Below the pieces are notes generated by a model. The model did no database searches, was not told where the DNA came from, and saw only the letters and a program-made list of their open reading frames with translations. This document shows positions 7,925 through 14,289 of a stretch of 21,030 bases of DNA, in pieces. Origin of the DNA: Halanaerobiales bacterium (lineage in GTDB: Bacteria > Bacillota > Halanaerobiia > Halanaerobiales > M55B127); the NCBI GenBank assembly GCA_021736965.1, contig JAIPEV010000005.1, positions 1-21,030 of the forward strand, given 5' to 3'. The translations under genes and the position numbers were made by a program. Positions within the stretch are counted from its first letter, which is position 1. The number at the start of each line of letters is the position of its first letter.

Positions 7925-8852
7925 CGTTATATTCCCTTCCTGTTAGTTTTAAAAAAACATCTTCTAAAGTAGCCTTCCTGATAATAACACCTTCAAGCTC
8001 AATATTATTTTGCTCTGATAAGTTAAATAATCTCTTTAATGAACTTCGAATTTGATCTGTGTATATTAGGATATGATTGTTTTTTTCTTCAAAGCTAATC
8101 TTATTAAAAAAAGAACTGTTCTTTAGTTGATCTTTAAACTTAGCTGATAAGTTTTGATCCCTAAATTCAATTACCTTATCATCAAAGTTTTGATCAATTA
8201 AGTGTTCAGGCGATCCCTGAGTAATAATTCTTCCTCGATCTAATATTACTAGATCATCACATAACTTTTCAGCTTCATCCATATAATGGGTAGTAAGAAA
8301 TACAGTTTTACCTTCTTTTTTCAAATTTCTAATTACCTCCCATAACTTAATTCTTGCTTGTGGATCTAAGCCAGTTGTTGGTTCATCTAAAAAAATAATC
8401 TCTCCATTACTTACAATTGCTAAGCCTACTGCTAATCTGTGTTTTTGTCCACCAGAAAGATTTTTAACCCAACTATCTTTTTTTTCCATTAGATCAATTT
8501 GTTCTAACACCTGATCAGTGCTTAATGAACTCTTATAAAAACTAGAAAATAATTTTATGATTTCAACTACCTTCAAGCGTGGAAAAAGAGCTGGAGACTG
8601 TAATTGAACACCTATTTTTTTTTGTAATTCTTTTAGTTGATTAGCAGGATCTAAACCAAGAATATCCACCTGACCCTGATCTCTTTTGTTTAAACCTGTA
8701 AGGGTTTCAATTGTAGTTGTTTTACCAGCACCGTTTGGTCCTAACATCCCAAATATTACTCCTTTTTCAACTGAAAAACTAACACCTGTTAAAGCCTTTA
8801 CATCTTTAAATGATTTTTTTAAATTACTTACCTTTAGTACATAGTCTGACAA
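7911..8852 (-). CDS. ABC-2 exporter ATP-binding protein
   Basis: Cytoplasmic ATPase that powers the exporter permease encoded just downstream. Numbered from the TTG start it has 313 residues: Walker A GPNGAGKT at 38-45, Q-loop Gln84, signature LSGGQ at 132-136, Walker B IIFLDE at 152-157 and the switch His189. A C-terminal domain of about 95 residues follows, as in DrrA-type and CcmA-type ATPases. The longest frame starts with a GTG at 8861 that is part of the ribosome site AGAAGGTG, so I prefer TTG at 8852, which lies at proper spacing. It is the first gene of the apparent four-gene unit and has an extended -10 promoter about 60 bases upstream. Confidence 0.93.
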   Translation of the reverse strand: MSDYVLKVSNLKKSFKDVKALTGVSFSVEKGVIFGMLGPNGAGKTTTIETLTGLNKRDQGQVDILGLDPANQLKELQKKIGVQLQSPALFPRLKVVEIIKLFSSFYKSSLSTDQVLEQIDLMEKKDSWVKNLSGGQKHRLAVGLAIVSNGEIIFLDEPTTGLDPQARIKLWEVIRNLKKEGKTVFLTTHYMDEAEKLCDDLVILDRGRIITQGSPEHLIDQNFDDKVIEFRDQNLSAKFKDQLKNSSFFNKISFEEKNNHILIYTDQIRSSLKRLFNLSEQNNIELEGVIIRKATLEDVFLKLTGREYNDETI

Positions 8853-8910
8853 GCAAAACACCTTCTTTTTAATTATTTTTAATTATCTTTAATTTTTTCA
8901 ATATGTATAA

Positions 8911-8920
8911 ATTATACCAT
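8911..8920 (-). promoter_or_regulatory. Extended -10 promoter for the ABC-2/psu genes
   Basis: TATAAT (8911-8916) is preceded by ATGG, the same ATGGTATAAT string as in the Lon-gene promoter. The -35 region is poor (TTTTAA at 17 bases), so the extended -10 would carry recognition. It lies after the terminator of the upstream transporter operon, giving a leader of about 50 bases. Confidence 0.6.
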
Positions 8921-8970
8921 TAATAATAAAATATTAAAACATTTTTTATCAAATAATATTGCTTTTAATT

Positions 8971-9015
8971 AAAAAGATTCCTCTTTAATTTCTTTTACAA
9001 AATTAAAAAGGAATC
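8971..9015 (-). terminator. Strong terminator of the peptide-transport operon
   Basis: Sixteen-base arms (8976-8991 and 9000-9015) with one mismatch close an eight-base loop. On the minus strand the stem is followed by five U. It begins about 30 bases after the dppC-like stop and closes that operon before the ABC-2 exporter promoter. Confidence 0.88.
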
Positions 9016-9046
9016 CCAATATTTTATGATAAATTATTTTTATCTT

Positions 9047-9928
9047 TTATCTCTGTCTGTTTAATCTTGGATCTAAGTTATCACGTAAAGCTTCACCAAA
9101 TAAAGTAAAACCTAATGTTGCCCACACCAAGGCTATTCCACCAAAAATGACCATCCAGGGTGCTATCCTTATAAATGAATATCCGATTTTTATCATTGTT
9201 CCCCAACTAGGTGTTGGGGGTGGAACTCCAAGCCCAAGAAAACTTAAAGCAGCCACAAAGGTTATAACTACCGGAATATCCATAGCAGCCTGAATAAAGA
9301 TCGGACCAATTACATTTGGTAAAATATGTTTGTACATTATTTTAAAAATTGATGCTCCTATAGCCTTTGCTGCAATAACATACTCTTTACCTTTCACACG
9401 CAAGGTTTGGGCCCTAATTAATCTAGCATAAGCAGGGAAACGGGTTATACCAATAATAATTATTAAAACAAATAAATTGGAACCCGTTAAAGCTATAACA
9501 GTCATCGCAAATAATAAAGCAGGAAATGATTTAATAATATCAAAGATAACTAAAAATATATTACCAACCCTTTCAGAACTATAACCTGCAATCAATCCAA
9601 AAATTATTGCCAGGATGATTCCAAAAGATATGGTTAAAATAGGAACTGTTAATGCTATTCTAGAACCAAACACAAGTCTACTAAATACATCTCTACCTAA
9701 ATTATCTGTTCCAAATAAATGTCTAGAAGAAGGACTTGCTAACCTATTTGCTATATCTATATCACTTGAGGAATAAGGAGCAATATATGGTGCAAATATA
9801 GCAATTAATACTAAAAAGAGAATTAATAAAAAACCGAAAAGTCCTAATGGATCAGTAAAAACCCTTCTTAAGTTAGATTCCTTTATATTATTAATGATTT
9901 CTTTTAAATAATTTCTATTTTCACTCAT
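9047..9928 (-). CDS. dppC: Oligopeptide/dipeptide-type ABC permease (DppC/OppC-like)
   Basis: Inner-membrane permease that pairs with the DppB-like subunit to form the channel of a peptide-type importer. It has 293 residues, an N-terminal cytoplasmic tail, a first membrane helix at about 30-50 (numbering from 9928) with the family's FAPYIAPY exit, and five more helices. The EAA-like loop AAKAIGASIFKIMYKH contacts the ATPase, and the C-terminal block GEALRDNLDPRLN is typical. I use the ATG at 9928; the longer GTG start at 9937 lies inside the ribosome site GGAGTG. The stop of dppB and this start read TGATATG, one base apart, so translation is coupled. The expected ATPase genes do not follow; a terminator does. 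Confidence 0.92.
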   Translation of the reverse strand: MSENRNYLKEIINNIKESNLRRVFTDPLGLFGFLLILFLVLIAIFAPYIAPYSSSDIDIANRLASPSSRHLFGTDNLGRDVFSRLVFGSRIALTVPILTISFGIILAIIFGLIAGYSSERVGNIFLVIFDIIKSFPALLFAMTVIALTGSNLFVLIIIIGITRFPAYARLIRAQTLRVKGKEYVIAAKAIGASIFKIMYKHILPNVIGPIFIQAAMDIPVVITFVAALSFLGLGVPPPTPSWGTMIKIGYSFIRIAPWMVIFGGIALVWATLGFTLFGEALRDNLDPRLNRQR

Positions 9929-9929
9929 A

Positions 9930-10871
9930 TCAATCACTCCTAACCCTTGGATCGATAAAACTATAAGAAAGGTCTGCTAATAAGTTGACTAAACTATAAA
10001 GTAACACTGCGATGATTAAACCACCCTGAACAATAGGGTAATTTCTAGACTGGATTGCATGATAGATCAAAGTACCTAATCCAGGACGATGGAAGATTAT
10101 CTCAGTAATAACAGCCCCACCTAATAAGTTACCAAACCCAACTCCTATAACTGCTATTACAGGTATTAAAGCACCACGTAATACGTGTTTAAAGACAACA
10201 GTGCGTTCCCTTAACCCCTTTGAACGGGCGGTTCTTACATAGTCTTCTGTCATCTCTTCTAATACAGAGGCCCTCATAATCCTTGCTAAATAACCTATCC
10301 ATCCTAAAGCTAAAGAACCTGCAGGTAATATAAGATGCCAAATCTGGCTAATAATGTCGCCTTCTTTTCCTCCTCCCATTGCAGGAAACCAGTCTAAGTA
10401 GACTGAAAAGAATAGTAAAAATAATACTCCTGCTAAAAAAGCAGGAATTGCAATCATAGAAATTGATAATAATCCAGTAATTTTATCTGCTAAAGAGTTT
10501 TTATAAGCTGCTGCATAGGTGCCTAGTGGTATACCTATTACACTGGCAATAAATATACTCGTTATCGCCAAAACAATTGTATGGGGTAATGCATTAAAGA
10601 CTAAGGTTCTAACCGGCATATAATTTAATACATCAGTTCCTAAATCTCCTCTAATTATATTGTATAAAAACCTAAATAACTGAACATAGACTGGTTGATC
10701 AAGCCACATTTTAGCTCTAAGTTCTTCTATTATTTCAGGCGTAGCTCGTGGTCCTAAAATTACTGTAGCAGGATCACCAGGTAAAAACTGTATTATAATA
10801 AATAATATCACTGTTGCACCTAGTACTGTTATTAAAGTTACTAGTAACCGCCTTAATATATATTTTAGCAT
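9930..10871 (-). CDS. dppB: Oligopeptide/dipeptide-type ABC permease (DppB/OppB-like)
   Basis: Inner-membrane partner of the DppC-like permease. From ATG 10871 it is 313 residues and opens MLKYILRRLLVTL, the standard DppB opening, followed by the FLPGDPA motif, a GDLGTD segment and an EAA-like loop RTARSKGLRERTVVFKH. Six hydrophobic segments are seen. The start is uncertain. The best ribosome site (AAGGAGG, 10888-10894) is 16 bases away from this ATG, only one base from an in-frame GTG (10886), and perfectly spaced for an out-of-frame three-codon frame whose stop overlaps this ATG. It follows the C45-family gene with no gap, the ribosome site overlapping that stop codon. Confidence 0.9.
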   Translation of the reverse strand: MLKYILRRLLVTLITVLGATVILFIIIQFLPGDPATVILGPRATPEIIEELRAKMWLDQPVYVQLFRFLYNIIRGDLGTDVLNYMPVRTLVFNALPHTIVLAITSIFIASVIGIPLGTYAAAYKNSLADKITGLLSISMIAIPAFLAGVLFLLFFSVYLDWFPAMGGGKEGDIISQIWHLILPAGSLALGWIGYLARIMRASVLEEMTEDYVRTARSKGLRERTVVFKHVLRGALIPVIAVIGVGFGNLLGGAVITEIIFHRPGLGTLIYHAIQSRNYPIVQGGLIIAVLLYSLVNLLADLSYSFIDPRVRSD

Positions 10872-10894
10872 TAACTTATCATCCACCCCTCCTT
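10871..10894 (-). promoter_or_regulatory. Ribosome site and three-codon frame overlapping the dppB start
   Basis: AAGGAGG (10888-10894) is followed five bases later by ATG ATA AGT TAA (10882-10871). The stop shares its last A with the ATG of dppB (TAATG). Ribosomes would load on the strong site, translate three codons and reinitiate on dppB. The alternative is direct initiation at the in-frame GTG at 10886, which is very close to the ribosome site. Confidence 0.45.
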
Positions 10895-11967
10895 TATATA
10901 CTATATTTTTGGAATTTATTTTCACAAGCTGGTCCATTTGTTATCCAAAGTTCTTTTTGGGAAGGACTCATAACAAATGAAGAGCATGTAATAATCCTTT
11001 TTTCTTTATCCTTGTTCGAATCAGGATGTCTACATATTGATTCAGGATGGTTAACATGGTCATACATTAAATCCTTACATCCTTTAATATCAATATTCCC
11101 CTCTTTTTCTCTTAACATTCTATTTATTCTGTTCTGCCTAATAACTGTAGAAGCCGAATATTCTTTTGCTACCTTCTCTATATCCTGTTTTTCTTTAAAG
11201 CTATCTGAAAGAAAATGGTTAGTATGTGCAAAATAACTATCAGAATAAAAAATTCCAACATCATTTGGGCTGGCTTCTATACTATAAATTTCTGTCTCAT
11301 CAGAAATTAAAAAGTTAAAACAACCAGCTCTTTTTGCTCTAAAAATTGCTGCAAGTGCATCACCAATCTTTTTTTGTCTTAATATTTCAGCAATGATTAT
11401 ATAGGTAGGTACACCTATCTGTAAGTTTATTCTTGGAACTGAATTCCAGACCAAAGAGATCCCTTTAGAATTCATCCCGGCTCCTGATAACATCCCTGCA
11501 TAGGTATATGATAAAATATCTAAACTGTCATTTGTTCTTTCTTTAAGTAAAAAAGCTCCCGTATTATCACAAAGATTTTCAGGTATATCCCAGGTCTGAC
11601 CTATAAAGGTTTCTTGATTGACAGTTGCCCGACCAGTAGCAGCATAGGTTGTACAGTTGTGAGAAGAAAAACCTGATTTTTCTTCATGAAGATGGATCAT
11701 AATAATTTCATCCAAAAGTTTATCTGAACCATCTGCAATTCCTTGAAGTTCTTTAAATATCTCTTTAGAATATTCTTTAATATATGGAATATGTTTTCTA
11801 ACATGTTCCATAATACTTTCTTTGGATTTTTTATTATCAGAATAAATCTCATATAAGTATTTGATTAATTTATCTATTGATTCTTTTTTAACTTCACCAT
11901 ATTTTTTCCCTCTGACATATGAATTACCAGTGACTTCTAATAGTTCAAATTTGTTTTCTTTTTTCAT
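10894..11967 (-). CDS. C45-family autoproteolytic acyltransferase/hydrolase (AAT-like NTN hydrolase)
   Basis: Related to isopenicillin-N N-acyltransferase: an N-terminal-nucleophile enzyme that cuts itself and then uses the freed Cys to break or make amide bonds. The 357-residue precursor has the family's conserved core SSHNCTTYAATG, with Cys105 as the expected nucleophile, close to Cys103 of the fungal enzyme, followed by FIGQTWD. No signal peptide or membrane helix is seen, so it acts in the cytoplasm. The ATG at 11967 fits the alignment; its ribosome site (GGGATGTGA) is weak, and the longer frame to 12042 would run through a GC hairpin. It lies between the binding protein and the two permeases of a peptide-type importer, so its substrate is probably an imported N-acyl or peptide compound. 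Penicillin-type activity should not be assumed. Confidence 0.87.
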   Translation of the reverse strand: MKKENKFELLEVTGNSYVRGKKYGEVKKESIDKLIKYLYEIYSDNKKSKESIMEHVRKHIPYIKEYSKEIFKELQGIADGSDKLLDEIIMIHLHEEKSGFSSHNCTTYAATGRATVNQETFIGQTWDIPENLCDNTGAFLLKERTNDSLDILSYTYAGMLSGAGMNSKGISLVWNSVPRINLQIGVPTYIIIAEILRQKKIGDALAAIFRAKRAGCFNFLISDETEIYSIEASPNDVGIFYSDSYFAHTNHFLSDSFKEKQDIEKVAKEYSASTVIRQNRINRMLREKEGNIDIKGCKDLMYDHVNHPESICRHPDSNKDKEKRIITCSSFVMSPSQKELWITNGPACENKFQKYSI

Positions 11968-12019
11968 TAAATCACATCCCGTTATTAAATTTATTATTAG
12001 ATTTCTTAAATCAATTATG

Positions 12020-12040
12020 GGGCGGGAGTAATACCCGCCC
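12020..12040 (-). promoter_or_regulatory. GC-rich hairpin between binding-protein and acylase genes
   Basis: A perfect seven-base GC stem (12020-12026 and 12034-12040, GGGCGGG/CCCGCCC) closes a seven-base loop, 16 bases after the binding-protein stop. There is no U-run on either side, so it is not a standard intrinsic terminator. In solute-binding-protein operons a hairpin at this place usually protects the upstream mRNA from 3' decay, or partly blocks read-through, giving more binding protein than permease. That role is inferred here. Confidence 0.7.
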
Positions 12041-12055
12041 ATATTCTATTAATTT

Positions 12056-13588
12056 TTATTCAACAATTTTCCAGTATCTATACTGATTATAATGTCCTAA
12101 AAATACTGGATCTACCCTCTTATTACTTACATATGCCTTTGCACCATTTGTTATCCAGATAATAGCTGCTTCTTCATCCATAATTTTTTGCATTTCTATA
12201 TACATTTCTTCTCTTTTTTCTAAATCCATTGTAACAGCAGCTTTATCAGCTAGCTCATCATATCTACTATTGGACCATTTCAAGAAGTTCCATTTACCTA
12301 CTTGATCAGTAGTAAACCACTCAACCCAATAACCAGGATCAAGGGTTAAACTGAATGTTTCAAAAAACATAATTGGATGTGATTCTTTTCCAACATATTC
12401 ATACCAAGCAGAAGTCTCAATTAATTTTATATTAACTTCTATTCCTATTTTTCTTAAGTTTTCCTTTACAATCTGACTAGTATTCATATATAGAGGATTA
12501 CTGGTGGATATCATTTCTACTTCAAAACCATCAGGATAACCCGCTTTTTCGAGAAGTTCTCTTGCTTTTTCAAGATTTACATCATACTGAGGAGCGTCTT
12601 CCCAATGACCTAATATTCCTGGTGCAATCATTGCATTAGCTCTTTTGGGAACTCCACTATAAGCACCATTAATTATCATATCGACATCAATTGCATATCT
12701 TAGAGCTTTTCTAACATTGATATTGTCAAATGGAGCATATTTATGATTAAAACCAATAAAACCATACTTCAATGTAGATAAAATATGAACATCTACATCA
12801 GAATCAGATTCATAACGATCAATAGAATCAAGTGAGATTTCAGTAACATCTAAATCACCTTTATCAAAGTTCATTTCACTTATATTTTTATCTCCAATTG
12901 GATATAATTCTATTTGTTCTATATTTGGCTTTTGGCCGAAGTAATCTTCAAATCTACCTAAAATTAATTCCTGTTCTGGAACCCATTTTTCCATATAATA
13001 TGGCCCTGAACCAATTGGATTAGTAGCAAACTTATTACCTAATTCTTCATATGCTTTTTTACTGATTATACTACCAGGTGTAAAAGGTATTGTTGTTACA
13101 AGTAATGAGGCAAGAGGTTCCGTTAATATAATTTTACCGCTATACTTACCTGTTATTTCAACATGATCTAATGTCTGCCAATCAGCAGCATATTCTGAGT
13201 TTTGTTCGGGGTCTATAATCCTTTCAAAAGAAAACTTGACATCCTCAGCTGTCATTTCTCCATAACCCTTATGAAACATAATGCCCTCTTTAAGTTTAAA
13301 GGTGATAACTTTACCATCATCACTAACATTAAACTCTTCTGCAGCATCATTTACTAACTCTGAGGAACCTGGTTTATACTTTAATAATTTATTGTATAAA
13401 GCCAGGGCAATATCATATCCTCTAACTAAATGAGCAGGATCTAAATTCTCAATATCTTCACCTAAACGCATCCTTGACTTTACAACTTCATCTCCAGCAC
13501 CGTAAACTACAATACCTGACGAGAATACCAAGGCCATAACCAGTACCAATAAAAGACCTCTCTTTAACAATGACTTACTAATTTTCAT
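12056..13588 (-). CDS. Peptide-type ABC transporter substrate-binding protein (SBP_bac_5)
   Basis: Extracytoplasmic receptor that delivers its ligand to the DppB/DppC-like channel. The 510-residue product has a signal peptide (positive start, hydrophobic 11-28, likely cut near VYG30). The mature family-5 fold opens MRLGEDIENLDPAHLVRGYD, followed by FKLKEGIMFHKGYGEMTAEDVKFSF-type family blocks and NPIGSGPYYMEKW. There is no lipobox Cys, unlike most Gram-positive homologues, which suits a periplasmic protein of a diderm cell. The start is supported by GGGGGAC nine bases upstream. It is first in an operon with a C45 acylase and two permeases. The ligand could be a peptide, nickel complex, sugar oligomer or acylated compound; sequence alone does not say. 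Confidence 0.92.
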   Translation of the reverse strand: MKISKSLLKRGLLLVLVMALVFSSGIVVYGAGDEVVKSRMRLGEDIENLDPAHLVRGYDIALALYNKLLKYKPGSSELVNDAAEEFNVSDDGKVITFKLKEGIMFHKGYGEMTAEDVKFSFERIIDPEQNSEYAADWQTLDHVEITGKYSGKIILTEPLASLLVTTIPFTPGSIISKKAYEELGNKFATNPIGSGPYYMEKWVPEQELILGRFEDYFGQKPNIEQIELYPIGDKNISEMNFDKGDLDVTEISLDSIDRYESDSDVDVHILSTLKYGFIGFNHKYAPFDNINVRKALRYAIDVDMIINGAYSGVPKRANAMIAPGILGHWEDAPQYDVNLEKARELLEKAGYPDGFEVEMISTSNPLYMNTSQIVKENLRKIGIEVNIKLIETSAWYEYVGKESHPIMFFETFSLTLDPGYWVEWFTTDQVGKWNFLKWSNSRYDELADKAAVTMDLEKREEMYIEMQKIMDEEAAIIWITNGAKAYVSNKRVDPVFLGHYNQYRYWKIVE

Positions 13589-13610
13589 TAAACTGTCCCC
13601 CTTTTTTTAT

Positions 13611-13666
13611 AAAAAACTGACTTGAGAAAATATAATAAATATTAAATTTATTTTTAGTCAGTTTTT
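13611..13666 (-). promoter_or_regulatory. Inverted repeat in the leader of the binding-protein operon
   Basis: An 11-base perfect inverted repeat (13612-13622 and 13656-13666) encloses a 33-base AT-only-like loop. On the minus strand the second arm runs into TTTTTT and then the ribosome site, about nine bases on. It could be an attenuator-like leader or a 5' mRNA stabiliser. A TATAAA box overlaps its upstream end (13664-13669), but I find no convincing -35. Confidence 0.5.
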
Positions 13667-14240
13667 ATACATTGCCTACAGTCGACATTAGACAAAATAG
13701 AAAAATATAACCCTTCTTTACTAATCATGTTTAGTGGCTTATATATAATAAATTAAAGGAAATTATTATAATTCCTGCTTAATAGAATAAAATTTTATTA
13801 ATTTTCTGAATATTCATTAATGGAATTTATTCGGTTTACAATTAATAAGCCCTTATTATAGGCTAACTGTGTTCTGCGTTCTCTATGAACTTAACTACTA
13901 AATAAATATCAGCTGATTTTTTAAGCTTCTATCGCTAAAAGTTTCTAGTATTATTAGATAAACTGTTTTATCTGGTTATGACTAAATCTTTGCCCTAATC
14001 TATCAACAATATTTATTTTAATAACTTTCATATGATAAAAATTTTGTTCTTGCAAATTCATCCAGTTATAGTCAACCTCAAATCTGATTGGAGTATCTAA
14101 GATCAAGATTTTTTTACAATAAACTCTTTTTAGATTCATAATCACTTAAAAATAAACTTTTCATCAGTTAACTTTTATACCATGTTCGGTATTTTATACT
14201 TTTACCCTATAGATTATAAACAAACCTGTCAAACAACAAA
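13667..14240. other. AT-rich intergenic stretch upstream of the binding-protein operon
   Basis: No convincing gene. A minus-strand frame at 13954-14145 (63 codons) has the weak ribosome site AAGTGA and no recognisable domain; two TATAAA boxes lie upstream of it (14174-14179, the first preceded by TGG as an extended -10, and 14193-14198). Small palindromes occur, such as AATAAAATTTTATT (13787-13800) and ATCAGCTGAT (13908-13917). The operon promoter must lie somewhere here, but I cannot place it with confidence. Confidence 0.5.
13954..14145 (-). CDS. Doubtful 63-codon open frame
   Basis: An open frame encoding a basic, Lys/Ile/Asn-rich peptide with no signal peptide, membrane helix or family motif. 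It begins GTG ATT ATG; the likely start would be the ATG at 14139. The upstream AAGTGA is a poor ribosome site. A TGGTATAAA box (14174-14182) stands about 30 bases upstream of that ATG, which is the only point in its favour. I list it because it is the longest frame in a 700-base gap, but chance is the simpler explanation. Confidence 0.15.
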   Translation of the reverse strand: MIMNLKRVYCKKILILDTPIRFEVDYNWMNLQEQNFYHMKVIKINIVDRLGQRFSHNQIKQFI

Positions 14241-14274
14241 AAAACACCTACCTAAATTAATAGATAGGTGTTTT
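14234..14274 (-). terminator. Terminator of the PD40 lipoprotein gene
   Basis: Fourteen-base arms (14241-14254 and 14261-14274) with one mismatch surround a six-base loop. On the minus strand a run of seven U (four of them in the arm), then UUGUUU, follows. It starts 15 bases after the gene stop. Confidence 0.88.
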
Positions 14275-14289
14275 AATTTTAGGAATGAT

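Noticed and set aside
10814..11236. 140-codon plus-strand open frame
   Set aside because: It is antisense to the dppB start and the C45 gene, both with clear family motifs; no ribosome site or domain.
11968..12042. Longer start for the C45-family gene
   Set aside because: The extension runs through the GC hairpin and does not match the family's N terminus.
14227..14232. Perfect TTGACA on the minus strand
   Set aside because: The nearest TATAAT is only eight bases away, and nothing resembling a -10 lies at 16-18 bases.
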